DNA of 64,000 nucleotides from Halorussus aquaticus (lineage in GTDB: Archaea; Halobacteriota; Halobacteria; Halobacteriales; Haladaptataceae), in assembly GCF_024218795.1 (NCBI RefSeq), contig NZ_CP100402.1, positions 62,001-126,000 on the forward strand, read 5' to 3'. The stretch's first letter is position 1; each line of letters opens with the position of its first letter. This document shows positions 37,730 to 46,579 of this stretch, piece by piece. Both the position numbers and the translations under genes were made by a program. The notes beneath the pieces were generated by a model, which saw only the letters and a program-made list of their open reading frames with translations, had not been told where the DNA came from and made no database searches.

Positions 37730-38029
37730 GCTCGTGGTACGAGTTAACACGCAATACTCTTGTCGTACATCGCCCATGCACTCCTGTATTCGTACGGCGG
37801 ATTTCGGACTTCTCCCCCCCGAATTTCCGACGTTCCAAGCGGAGCATTTCCCAGGTCACATGGAAGCCCGCAGTTGGGTTAGTGAGGACTGCATCGCAGA
37901 TCAGGCGACCGAAGTACGATCAAAGATCACTGGCCGACACGTGGCTGTTGCCCCTTTCGGGACGTGCAGGGATTTCACGAGATGACGTTATGTCATCGAG
38001 GCTCGTAGAGGAATGGTAGTGAGTCGTCC
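37730..38029. other. Intergenic between divergent regulator and hydrolase genes
   Basis: 300 bases without a supported gene. It should hold both promoters, but I see no clear shared operator. Confidence 0.35.
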
Positions 38030-38863
38030 ATGGTCAAAACAACGTCATCAAACACGGGTGGGGAAACAGGAACGGTCACGTCAGCAGATGGAACTGCAAT
38101 TACCTTCGAACGGACGGGGAGTGGACCCCCGCTCGTGCTCGTCCACGGAGGTGGCGATGTACGTGAGTTCTGGGATCTGTCTGGAGTTCGCTCTGCCCTC
38201 GCGGACCACTGTACGGTCTACGCGATAGATCGGCGCGGGCGCGGCGAAAGCGGTGACACCGAGGAGTACGAACTAGAACGAGAGGCCGAAGACGTGGTGG
38301 CAGTCGTCGATTCGATCGACGACTCGGTGGTCCTGCTCGGCCATTCATACGGAGCCCTCGTAGCGCTGGAGGTGGCCCTGCGGACCGACAATCTACGCGA
38401 ACTCGTCCTGAACGAGCCGCCCGTTCCGGTCGGCGATCACGAACTCGACGTCGATGACGCGGTCGCCGAAATCCAGCGGCTCCTCGAAAGCGGTGAGAAC
38501 GAACAGGCGCTTGTTCTGATGCTCCGGGAAGTCGCTCAGCTCACGCCGGACGAACTCGATACGGCCCGCTCGGCGCCGATATGGCCGGACATGGTGGATG
38601 CGGCCCACACTCTACCTCGCGAACTGCGAGCGAACGCCGAGTACGAGTTCACTTCCACTCGGTTTTCTGACGTGAACACGCCGACCTTGGTGCTGTCCGG
38701 CGGCGTGAGCCCGCCGTTCTTCAAGGATGCGACAGAAGCAGTAGCCGATGCGTTTCCCAATAGCAGGCTCGTCACTTTCGACGGTCACTCACACGAGCCG
38801 ATGAACACCGCGCCGGACCGCTTTGTCGACGAGCTACTCGCGTTCGTCCAGGAATCGAATTAA
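38030..38863 (+). CDS. Alpha/beta-fold hydrolase
   Basis: 277 residues. The oxyanion region PPLVLVHGGGDV, nucleophile elbow LGHSYG (Ser) and catalytic His in DGHSHEPMN are present; a likely acid residue lies in the C-terminal half. The family hydrolyses esters, lactones and epoxides; no substrate clue exists here. The N-terminal 20 residues are polar and cytoplasmic. Confidence 0.8.
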   Translation: MVKTTSSNTGGETGTVTSADGTAITFERTGSGPPLVLVHGGGDVREFWDLSGVRSALADHCTVYAIDRRGRGESGDTEEYELEREAEDVVAVVDSIDDSVVLLGHSYGALVALEVALRTDNLRELVLNEPPVPVGDHELDVDDAVAEIQRLLESGENEQALVLMLREVAQLTPDELDTARSAPIWPDMVDAAHTLPRELRANAEYEFTSTRFSDVNTPTLVLSGGVSPPFFKDATEAVADAFPNSRLVTFDGHSHEPMNTAPDRFVDELLAFVQESN

Positions 38864-39381
38864 CAGACCGGCGATCGCTACCCACCCGTTCGCTACGAGT
38901 TCGACGGGTAGACGCGCGGCCACCGCGAGACCTTCGTCTACTACCGCCTCGCGGGAGCGCCGACGCGGAAACGACTCACGTCCGCTGGCCGTCCGGACGA
39001 GGCGACGCCCGAGATGGTCCCGTACCTCGTAGTCCAGATGTAGCAGGGAAGCGGCAACGCCAGCGTGGACCTCGCGCCGTGGCGCTACGAACTCGACCAC
39101 GAGCGAGGGACCGTTGTGGAATCGGTACTCCCCTGCTCTGCAAAGCTTCTGTTACCGACCAGATTTTCAACTACTGTACTGCCCGTGCAGGACTCAAACC
39201 ACTCGTCGTCACGACCGGTGAGCCGGTTCTCCGGAAAAACGCCCACCTCGAAGACGTCCACGGAAACCGACCCGTACTTTCGGAACCGGAGCAGTACACA
39301 TGGCAACCCGGTTCGTGTCGAGTAAGCTACCGAATATATTCGTGAAGTGGTTTACCTTTTTGACAGCCGTTCCTGTAGACG
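38864..39381. other. Decayed coding DNA
   Basis: Protein-like pieces appear in changing frames, for example HRETFVYYRLAGAPTRK, VDLAPWRYELDHERG and FNYCTARAGLKPLVVTTGEP. I cannot name the gene or genes, but the strong haloarchaeal composition with shifts and stops suggests one or two dead genes. Confidence 0.4.
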
Positions 39382-39855
39382 ATGCCAGCCACTGGAGATA
39401 CTGCACCGACGTTCACAGCGACCGTCGGGACCAGCGACCACGAGTCGTTCGACCTCGAAGACCACGTCGGCGACGGACCACTCGTCCTCGCGTTCTTTCC
39501 GGGCGCGTTCACGCCGCTGTGTACGAACGAGATACTCGCACTGCAGGAGAGACTCGAAGAGTTCCGGGGCGCCGGTGCATCCGTTCTCGGGGTGAGTGCG
39601 GACTCGCCGTTCTCGCTCGGGGCGTTCCGAGAGGAACACGGCGTCGAATTCGACCTCGTGAGCGACATGGGTCGGGAGGCGATTCGAAAGTACGACTTGG
39701 AGATCGACATCCCAGAACTCGGACTGTACGAGATCGCCAACCGTGCCGTGTTCGTTCTGGATAGGGATGGAACAGTGACGTACGACTGGATTGCCGACGA
39801 CCCCACGAACGAACCGCCGTACGACGAACTCCTGAACGAAGTCCAAGCGGCCTAA
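39382..39855 (+). CDS. Peroxiredoxin (AhpC/TSA, Bcp/AhpE-like)
   Basis: 157 residues. The peroxidatic Cys is in FFPGAFTPLCTNE, with supporting residues in the conserved VLGVSADSPFSLGAFRE. No resolving Cys is visible elsewhere, so it is probably a 1-Cys enzyme reduced by a partner such as thioredoxin, which is encoded 4 kb downstream. It removes peroxides in the cytoplasm. A strong hairpin follows the stop. Confidence 0.88.
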   Translation: MPATGDTAPTFTATVGTSDHESFDLEDHVGDGPLVLAFFPGAFTPLCTNEILALQERLEEFRGAGASVLGVSADSPFSLGAFREEHGVEFDLVSDMGREAIRKYDLEIDIPELGLYEIANRAVFVLDRDGTVTYDWIADDPTNEPPYDELLNEVQAA

Positions 39856-39860
39856 CGAGG

Positions 39861-39900
39861 CCGAACTGGACCGTCACTCTCCTCTGAGAGTCCAGTTCGG
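39861..39900 (+). terminator. Strong stem-loop after the peroxiredoxin gene
   Basis: CCGAACTGGAC (39861-39871) and GTCCAGTTCGG (39890-39900) form a perfect 11-bp stem with an 18-nt loop, 5 nt after the stop codon. It may end or stabilise the transcript. No T-run follows. Confidence 0.5.
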
Positions 39901-40037
39901 ATGCCGAGTACTTCTCCGACGACTAGAGGCGGTAATCCGGGCCGGTTCTCCCGAACGTATTCACGGTACTCGAACTTCTCGCTCGGCGGAACGTATTCGG
40001 GTAAAGTCGTACAACAGTTGTTACCGATACTGTTGGT

Positions 40038-40319
40038 ATGGGCGCAGACAACCGGAACGGTCCGGACTCATTCGACAACGAGAGCGAGAAGCTCGCGAAC
40101 GACGTTGCCGCGTTTCTCCGGCGGAACTTCCCCCAGATTGCGATGCACGGTGGGAACGCTGCGATACAGGAGGTCGATACCGAGTCCGGTGCCGTGTGGA
40201 TTCAGCTCTCGGGGGCGTGCGGCGACTGCGGCATCTCCCCGATGACGACGCGAGCGATTCGGGATCGCCTCCCGATGGAGATCGACAGGATACGAGACGT
40301 CCACGTCGAGACGACGTGA
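40038..40319 (+). CDS. NifU C-terminal domain protein
   Basis: 93 residues with an iron-sulfur scaffold motif, LSGACGDCGIS (CXXC), and HGGNAAIQEVD upstream, as in Nfu proteins that carry and donate iron-sulfur clusters. The first 20 residues are acidic and polar. In this sulfur-handling region it could mature the nearby molybdoenzymes. Confidence 0.85.
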   Translation: MGADNRNGPDSFDNESEKLANDVAAFLRRNFPQIAMHGGNAAIQEVDTESGAVWIQLSGACGDCGISPMTTRAIRDRLPMEIDRIRDVHVETT

Positions 40320-40381
40320 TACCCGACGTGTACGACCCGTCTCAGTCGGTAGACACACAAAAAGATCGGAGCTCTCGGACG

Positions 40382-40882
40382 ATGAACGATCTCGAACGCC
40401 ACGAAATCCCACCGAGTGTAGACACGACCGACTGGAACCTCCGCGTCACCGGTACGGTCGAACGACCGCGTCGCTTCACCGAGAGTGACCTGACGTCGCT
40501 ACCCCTCGAAACGTCTACCGACGACTTCGAGTGCGTAGAAGGGTGGGTCGCGGACAGTCTCACGTGGCGGGGCATCCGCGTCGAAACCATCTTCGACCGC
40601 ACGACCCCGACAGCCGAGAGCGAGTACGCGCTCGTTCGCGCGACGGACGGTGACTACGCGTGTTCGTTCCAGTTGGACCGACTCGCCGAGTCGATTCTCG
40701 CCGTCGAACTCGACGGCAAGCCACTGTCGATCGAACACGGCGGACCGGCACGGCTGATTCCGACCGACGCCGAGTCGGACTGCTGGGAGAGCATCAAGTG
40801 AGTGTCGGCCATCGAGGTCACCGAATCGCGGCCGACGGAAGAAGATACGGCCAAAGAAACCGCATTGTCTCGACTGGAGTGA
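40382..40882 (+). pseudogene. Molybdopterin-dependent oxidoreductase with TGA in place of Trp
   Basis: The frame starts MNDLERHEIPPSVDTTDWNL and carries DFECVEGWVADSLTWRGIRV, the Cys and Trp region of sulfite-oxidase-like Mo-cofactor domains, then GGPARLIPTDAESDCWESIK. A TGA at 40799-40801 stands where the family has Trp (IKWV). The same frame continues VSAIEVTESRPTEEDTAKE to a second stop at 40880. A single G-to-A change would explain it. The lost tail is only 27 residues, so partial function is conceivable. Confidence 0.7.
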
Positions 40883-40890
40883 AACAAACG

Positions 40891-41505
40891 ATGCAGACAT
40901 GGGACGAACGCTTTCGAGACGGAGACTATCCACAGAATCCCGATCCATCACCGATCCTCCGCCGGTATCTCGGGGCCTGTCCGGACGGACGGGCACTCGA
41001 CGTTGCGACGGGAACCGGCCGCAATGCGGTCTTCCTCGCCGAAGAGGGGTACCAAGTCGACGGCATCGAACAGTCTATAGAGGGGCTACGAATCGCTCGA
41101 AGAAACGCGACCAACAGCGGCGTCGCCGAGCGCACCAACTGGATTCAGGCGGACGTACCGACGTACGCCTTCCCCGAATCGACCTACGACGTCGCCACGA
41201 TCAGCTTCTATCGTGCGGTGGATCGCTTCCCCGACATCAAGGAGGCGCTGACGCCGAACGGGGTACTCTTCGTCGAACATCATCTCCGGTCCTCGGAGTC
41301 GGTCCAATCCGGCCCGAGTGGCGACCGATATCGGTTCGCCGCGAACGAACTTCTCCACGCCTGTCTCGACCTGACGGTCCTCTACTACGACGAGCGAACG
41401 GAGACGCGAGACGACGGACGCTCCAGTGCCGTCGTCCGAATCGTCGCACGGAACTCCTCGGGGCACCACCAGTCGTATCCACAGATAGATTCCGAGGAGA
41501 ACTGA
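40891..41505 (+). CDS. TehB-like SAM-dependent methyltransferase
   Basis: 204 residues. The start MQTWDERFRDGDYPQNPDPS and motif I ALDVATGTGRNAVFLAEEGY are typical of small methyltransferases related to TehB and thiopurine methyltransferases. The substrate is not known; tellurite, selenium or thiol methylation is possible. It begins 8 nt after the second stop of the broken oxidoreductase gene, which suggests they share a transcript. Confidence 0.75.
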   Translation: MQTWDERFRDGDYPQNPDPSPILRRYLGACPDGRALDVATGTGRNAVFLAEEGYQVDGIEQSIEGLRIARRNATNSGVAERTNWIQADVPTYAFPESTYDVATISFYRAVDRFPDIKEALTPNGVLFVEHHLRSSESVQSGPSGDRYRFAANELLHACLDLTVLYYDERTETRDDGRSSAVVRIVARNSSGHHQSYPQIDSEEN

Positions 41506-41536
41506 ACACACCCCGTATCCGCGAACGGGGAGACGA

Positions 41537-41842
41537 CTATTCCGTGGAGGTGCGTTCGACTGCGACCTCGTGAACTTCGATTTCGTTCGGCGCTTCGAAG
41601 ACGTCCTCGGCCGACCGGTCTCGGTGGGCCCGCTCAAACGTCTCCCCCTCTCGCCACGACTGGTAATCGTCGAGCGATTCCCAGAATGTCATCGTGACGT
41701 GGCGTTCGGCCTCGATTGGGCTGAGGACTTTTAGACCGAGGAACCCCTCTTGATCTTCGATTCCGTAGCTATCCTGCAATCTTTCGAGGAACGTATCGGT
41801 GCGTTCGTCTGGAATCCAAACGCGATTGGAAACGGCGATTAT
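41537..41842 (-). pseudogene. Antibiotic-biosynthesis-monooxygenase (ABM/HmoA) family, no standard start
   Basis: The sequence IAVSNRVWIPDERTDTFLER followed by QEGFLGLKVLSP and ERHVTMTFWESLDDYQSWRE is a dimeric ABM-fold protein. The codon at the expected start is ATA (complement of 41840-41842), with an in-frame stop just upstream, so no ATG or GTG precedes the first strand. A TTG at residue 22 would remove it. I read this as a lost start codon; a non-standard start is possible. Confidence 0.6.
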
Positions 41843-42030
41843 CGGTCCTCACACTCGTCGGTTTTTCACGTAGGCCGCAGCCCCTTCTTTTACATCGCCG
41901 AGCGTTTCACCGAGGCCCAACTCGCCAGTATCAGAGCCGACCGGCCGAAGTCGGAGCACTGACAAACGAGCGATGACCGGCAAGGATTCCGCAGTGTCCC
42001 AGTCGGTTAGACTGAATAAAGTAGATCACA

Positions 42031-42438
42031 TTGCCAACAATTGTTAGGAACCACCTCGAACCCGGCACGGTACGGTACGAGTTTCACGATTTTCCGATAC
42101 CGGTCTCGGACTGGCCGTACCGAGTCGCTACGCTGGCGCAGGCTGTGCAGGACGAGCGGGGCGACAACGCCTTCTGGACGTTCGAAACCCGCGCGTTCGA
42201 GCGACAGTCGGCGTACGACTGGGAGGCGCTCGAATCGCTCGCCACGGAACAGGACGTGCAGCGCGACCGGGTCCGCTCGCTGGCGACTGCGAAGCAGTAC
42301 AAGCGCGTAACCGAAGCGGACCGCCAAAACGGCGTTGACCGCGGAGTCACAGCCAAACCGACGATGTTCGTGAACGGAGAGATCGTCGAGCAGTGGACGT
42401 ACGACAACCTCGCGAGGGCGATTGACGATGCGAGATAA
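42031..42438 (+). pseudogene. DsbA-like thioredoxin-fold protein lacking its catalytic N-terminus
   Basis: The frame begins at LPTIVRNHLEPGTVRYEFHD and ends VTAKPTMFVNGEIVEQWTYD. This is the helical insertion and C-terminal half of a DsbA-family protein, with the cis-Pro loop (AKPTMFVNG). The strand and CXXC active site that should precede it are absent, and stops lie directly upstream. The remnant cannot be an oxidoreductase. Confidence 0.65.
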
Positions 42439-42456
42439 CGAGGGTGATCTATACCC

Positions 42457-43197
42457 ATGAACGTCCTACTTACGGGTGCCGCCGCTGGAATCGGGAGGGC
42501 CACTGTCGAGCAACTCCTGGTAAAGGACCACGAGGTCGTCGCGGTCGATATCGGCGAAGCGGGACTCGGCGAACTGCCGGAGGAGTCGAAACGCTCCACG
42601 CGGACATCGCCGACGAGAGACGGATACGCGAGGTCGTCGTCAACTGCGCCGGATACTACGAACTAGGTTCGATTACGGACGTGGACGCTGCGACGGTAGA
42701 AGAGCAGTTCAGGACCAACGTGTTTGGACCGCTCAACGCGATACGCCATGCGATACCACAACTGCGGCGTAAAGAGGGCAAGGTGATAAACGTCTCCTCG
42801 ATAATCGGTCGGGTATCGCTCCCGTTTGTCGGCGTCTACTCGGCCACCAAGCACTCCGTCGAGGCGGCGAGCGATGCGCTGAGAGTGGAACCAGGCCCCG
42901 TGGCGACTGGGTTCAACGAGCGGGCGAGGCGTTCCCTACAGAAGTACGTCCTCCGCTCCGTGCACGTCGATACGTACGCGGAACTTCTGCGACAGCGACG
43001 GGATGCATGGGATAGACCCGCAACGAGTCGCGCAGACGATCATCACGGCGCTCGAAGCACGCCAACCACGGAATCGATACACTGTCACGCTACAGTCGTG
43101 GCTCGCCCCGAAGCTGAAGGCAATTACGCCCGAACGTCTCTGGGATAGAGTCGTGAAGAACCTTATCGAGCCTTCGTTCCCGATCGGAATCCGGTAA
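42457..43197 (+). pseudogene. Short-chain dehydrogenase with frameshifts and internal deletions
   Basis: The pieces are MNVLLTGAAAGIGRATVEQL (NAD-binding Gly motif), then GVETLHADIADERRIREVVV fused to NCAGYYELGSIT, then INVSSIIGRVSLPFVGVYSA with YSATK, then PGPVATGFNERARR and a last shift to RVAQTIITALEARQPRNRYT. Frameshifts fall near 42581 and 43000. Two stretches usually present in this fold, before NCAG and before EPGPV, are missing. The gene is dead. Confidence 0.75.
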
Positions 43198-43355
43198 TCC
43201 CTCTGTTCGCCTGCCGAGCCGGCATGATAGTGCTACACCTTGTGGTACCTGACGGCATATCCGGCGTGACCGTCCGTCGAGCAGGGACAGTATGGGATTG
43301 TACGATTTCTGCACAAGTCTTTTAATCCGATGACGCCTAGGTAGCGTTGATAACA

Positions 43356-43757
43356 ATGCCAGATTCGATGTCCGAACAGCTCCAACAAGATATGGAGTGC
43401 GAGGGACTCCTCGAGTGTTTCCACGGCCTCAAACAACTCGACAGAGAGTGCTTTCAGGCGCTCGTAGACGTAGAAGAGCCGCTTACGGTCGACGAACTCG
43501 CAGACGCCGTCGACCGCGAGCGTTCGACCGCCTACCGTGCGGTTCAGCGCTTGCTCCAGACGGGGTTCATCCAGAAGGAGCAGGTCAACTATGACCAGGG
43601 CGGCTACTACCACGTCTATTCACCGACTGACCCGTCGAACATCACCGACGATATGCAGCGAATGCTCAACGACTGGTACGCCAAGATGGGCCAACTCATT
43701 CAGGAGTTCGAGAACAAATACGAGCAGGCCGAGGCGACTGCACCGGCCGACAGTTAA
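43356..43757 (+). CDS. Cys-containing winged-helix regulator, candidate regulator of the sulfur genes
   Basis: 133 residues from MPDSMSEQLQQDMECEGLLE. A TrmB/MarR-like winged helix is visible (ADAVDRERSTAYRAVQRLLQ), followed by a wing (QVNYDQGGYYHVYSPTD) and a C-terminal helix suitable for dimerisation. Three cysteines (15, 21, 32) cluster before the HTH and could sense thiol, persulfide or metal. It sits at the head of the thioredoxin/sulfur set, where the TATAGTATTG operator recurs. The match between regulator and operator is inference. Confidence 0.75.
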   Translation: MPDSMSEQLQQDMECEGLLECFHGLKQLDRECFQALVDVEEPLTVDELADAVDRERSTAYRAVQRLLQTGFIQKEQVNYDQGGYYHVYSPTDPSNITDDMQRMLNDWYAKMGQLIQEFENKYEQAEATAPADS

Positions 43758-43842
43758 CGCCTTCTGCCGGTTCTATCGTTCACCTCCTCTCGTAGTACGA
43801 CGACGCCGTTCGTTATGCCGATACGAGCGAATCCGACACGAA

Positions 43843-43868
43843 CATAGTATTGCATAATATTCCCAAAA
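43843..43868 (+). promoter_or_regulatory. Operator A, upstream of thioredoxin
   Basis: CATAGTATTG with TATTG-N11-CAAAA, immediately before a TATA-like TTAATTA at about 43872. The thioredoxin ATG is at 43902, so the transcript is probably leaderless. Confidence 0.6.
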
Positions 43869-43901
43869 CCCTTAATTAGCAACGGACCATAGAGACAGGT
43901 G

Positions 43902-44261
43902 ATGACAGCTAATACGACATCGGATTCAAGTCCGATTACTCCGGACAAACCCGTCACTATCGACAGCCAGTCCGAGTTAGATGAATTCGTCGACGAGCAC
44001 AGCGTCGTGCTGGTGGACTTCTATGCTGACTGGTGTGGTCCGTGCCAGATGCTGGAACCCATCGTCGAACGCCTTGCGGAACGGACAGACGCCTCGGTTG
44101 GAACGGTCGATGTCGACGCTAACCAGCAACTCGCTCGGACGTACGGTGTCCGCGGAGTGCCGACGCTCGTCCTGTTCGCGGACGGTGAACAGGTCGAGAA
44201 AATCGTCGGTGTCCAGCAGGAAGACCAGTTACGCACTTTAGTCGAAAGCTACACGAAGTAA
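43902..44261 (+). CDS. trxA: Thioredoxin
   Basis: 119 residues with active site DWCGPCQML and cis-Pro in RGVPTLVLF. An N-terminal tail of about 25 residues (MTANTTSDSSPITPDKPVTI) precedes the fold. It reduces disulfides and, in this setting, may release sulfur from persulfides or serve the peroxiredoxin and ArsC. The next gene, thioredoxin reductase, begins at the base after the stop. Confidence 0.92.
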   Translation: MTANTTSDSSPITPDKPVTIDSQSELDEFVDEHSVVLVDFYADWCGPCQMLEPIVERLAERTDASVGTVDVDANQQLARTYGVRGVPTLVLFADGEQVEKIVGVQQEDQLRTLVESYTK

Positions 44262-45287
44262 ATGAACAGTAATATCCACACTCTCGTGATCGCGGGCTCG
44301 GGTATCGCCGGGCTCTCGGCCGCCGTGTACGCGGCCCGAGCCGACCTCGAGCCGCTGGTCCTCGAAGGCGACGAACCCGGTGGCCAACTGACGCTCACGA
44401 CCGACGTCGAGAACTACCTCGGATTCCCCGACGGTGTCGGAGGAATGGAACTGGTTGAACGCGGAAAAGAACAGGCCGAGCAGTTCGGTGCCGAGTTCGA
44501 ACACGTGAGCATCGAGGAGGCGGGCCTCGACGGACAGCCGCTGCAGCTCCGATTATCGAACGGCGAAACCATCCGAACGCGCGCTCTCATCGTTGCGACC
44601 GGAGCGAGCGCTCGCTGGGTCGGCGCCGACGGCGAAGACGAACTGATGGGTTACGGACTATCGACGTGTGCGACGTGCGACGGCGCCTTCCACCGCGGCA
44701 ACGACGTCCTCGTGGTCGGCGGTGGCGATAGCGCGATGGAAGAAGCGCTCTTCCTCGCGAAGTTCGCTGACTCCGTGACTATCGTCCACCGACGCGAGGA
44801 ACTCCGAGCCTCCGAAATCATGGCCGACCGCGCTCGTGACCACGACGACATCGAGTTCCGATGGAACACCGAACTCCAGTCGCTGCGCGGTTCTAGAGAG
44901 GAGGGAATTACGGGCGCCACGCTCGTCACTCACCCTGACGGATACCCGAAGCAGAAAGCGAAGAACGGGGTCGACGTCCAGACAGCGACCGTCGACGTCG
45001 GCGGTGTCTTCTACGCTGTCGGTCACACACCGAATACCGCGTTCCTGGAAGGAACTGGCGTGGAACGCGACGAAGACGGTTACGTCCAACTACGGACAGC
45101 TGCAGACGGACAAATGACGTCGGAGACGACGGTCGAGGGAGTCTTCGCCGCGGGTGACGTGGCCGACTCCCGCTATCAGCAGGCGGTCACTGCGGCCGGA
45201 ACTGGGAGTATGGCTGCACTCGACGCGGAGGAGTTCGTCGAGACGCTTGAGATGACGGATCGTAACGTCGCAAACACCTCGGTATAA
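44262..45287 (+). CDS. trxB: Thioredoxin reductase
   Basis: 341 residues. FAD-binding GSGIAGLSAAVYAARADLEP, redox CATCDGAF and NAD(P)-binding VVGGGDSAMEEALFLAKFAD are intact, with the second FAD motif VEGVFAAGDVADSRYQQAV. It transfers electrons to the adjacent thioredoxin. The gap to trxA is zero, so they form an operon. Confidence 0.92.
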   Translation: MNSNIHTLVIAGSGIAGLSAAVYAARADLEPLVLEGDEPGGQLTLTTDVENYLGFPDGVGGMELVERGKEQAEQFGAEFEHVSIEEAGLDGQPLQLRLSNGETIRTRALIVATGASARWVGADGEDELMGYGLSTCATCDGAFHRGNDVLVVGGGDSAMEEALFLAKFADSVTIVHRREELRASEIMADRARDHDDIEFRWNTELQSLRGSREEGITGATLVTHPDGYPKQKAKNGVDVQTATVDVGGVFYAVGHTPNTAFLEGTGVERDEDGYVQLRTAADGQMTSETTVEGVFAAGDVADSRYQQAVTAAGTGSMAALDAEEFVETLEMTDRNVANTSV

Positions 45288-45325
45288 CGCCAGATAACTT
45301 CTTCCGAGAGCGACCCGAACAGTTT

Positions 45326-45351
45326 TATAGTATTGTGCTTTACCCACAATA
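45326..45351. promoter_or_regulatory. Operator B, at the DUF302 start
   Basis: TATAGTATTG, and the perfect dyad TATTGTG-CTTTACC-CACAATA whose right arm overlaps the start codon. The position over the promoter and start suggests repression. Confidence 0.65.
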
Positions 45352-45743
45352 TGATGTACACTATCGACCGTACCGTCTCGGGCGATTTCGGCGACATCGT
45401 GGAAGAGACGATTACCGCATTAGAGGACGAGGGCTTCGGCGTGCTCTGCGACATCGATGTCCAAGCCACCCTCGAACAGAAACTAGACACAGACTTTCGT
45501 CAGTACCGAATTCTCGGAGCCTGTAATCCAAATCAGGCCCACAACGCGCTACAAGACGAACTCCTACTCGGGGCGCTCCTCCCGTGCAATGTAATCGTGT
45601 ACGAGACGGACGACGGGGAAGTCGGCGTCAGCGCAGTCGACCCGAAACGACTCATCGGTATCACCGATAACGACGCGCTCGATGATGTCGCAACTGACGT
45701 CCACCAGAGCTTCGAACGAGTACTCGCCAAAATCGGCGATTGA
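45351..45743 (+). CDS. DUF302 domain protein
   Basis: 130 residues: MMYTIDRTVSGDFGDIVEET, then EDEGFGVLCDIDVQATLEQK, then YRILGACNPNQAHNALQDEL. The fold binds small molecules or metals; function in archaea is unknown, and it is often found near sulfur and redox genes. The Cys in VLCDIDV and in GACNP and PCNVIVYE may matter. It has its own operator. Confidence 0.85.
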   Translation: MMYTIDRTVSGDFGDIVEETITALEDEGFGVLCDIDVQATLEQKLDTDFRQYRILGACNPNQAHNALQDELLLGALLPCNVIVYETDDGEVGVSAVDPKRLIGITDNDALDDVATDVHQSFERVLAKIGD

Positions 45744-45766
45744 TCGGACGACTGTCCGGATGGAGG

Positions 45767-46468
45767 CTATTCCTCGCGCAGGTCCTCGCTCAAGAGTTCC
45801 GTCTCGGCGTGCCACGTCCGTGGCCGAAGTGCGGTAAAGAGTAGAACACCGTAGCTGACCAGCACAGTGGAAATAACGACGCCGCCCGGAATCCGACCGA
45901 TGGCCGCGCTAGCTGGCCAGGGAACGTCTGCAAACGCGGTGATCCGAACGGTCCACGCGGCGAGGAGAACGGTGAGTAGCGGGAGATACACCCGGCGCAG
46001 ACGGTGGGCGATGGCCTCCATCCGAGTGATCTTGAGCTGCGGTTGGCGGTAACTGTCGCTCAGGTGGGTTCGCCAGTCTTCGTCCGCTAATCCCTGCGAG
46101 GGGTCGAGCCCGTACGCCCAGACGTTCTTCTGAAACGCCCGGACGCGGGACCGCCAGATGTCGTATCCCCGGTATCGACGTGCTTCGATACCCAGGAAGG
46201 TGCTCAGTACTCCTCCGCCGGCGAGCAGTACGTAGTGGGGATTCGATTCGCTGGAGAAGGCCCACGTCAGGATCGCCGCGAGTACGATGACCGCCCAGTT
46301 GGTGGTACGGTCGAGGCGTTCCCGCCAGAGTTTCATCCGGTGGATTTCGCCGCGGTACAGATGAGCCATCGAGCTGCTGGGGCCCATCTCTTCGTCGAGG
46401 AGGCCTCGCCCGACCTCGCGGTGCTCTGGGTCGGACGGATCTGTTTCCTTACTCGAATTCCCAGTCAT
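45767..46468 (-). CDS. DUF2270 membrane protein
   Basis: 233 residues with four hydrophobic segments and a conserved middle (MAHLYRGEIHRMKLWRERLD, ARRYRGYDIWRSRVRAFQKN). This is the DUF2270 pattern. Function unknown. It is convergent with the DUF302 gene and does not carry the operator, so it is likely unrelated to the sulfur genes. Confidence 0.8.
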   Translation of the reverse strand: MTGNSSKETDPSDPEHREVGRGLLDEEMGPSSSMAHLYRGEIHRMKLWRERLDRTTNWAVIVLAAILTWAFSSESNPHYVLLAGGGVLSTFLGIEARRYRGYDIWRSRVRAFQKNVWAYGLDPSQGLADEDWRTHLSDSYRQPQLKITRMEAIAHRLRRVYLPLLTVLLAAWTVRITAFADVPWPASAAIGRIPGGVVISTVLVSYGVLLFTALRPRTWHAETELLSEDLREE

Positions 46469-46579
46469 CGGTACTCATCTTCGTTGACTTGCATAATCAT
46501 TCTACGATTGCGAACTATTGCGTGCGGTCGCGGACTGGTATCGAAGGAATGGATGTCCAATAGAACCCCGAATCCGAAA

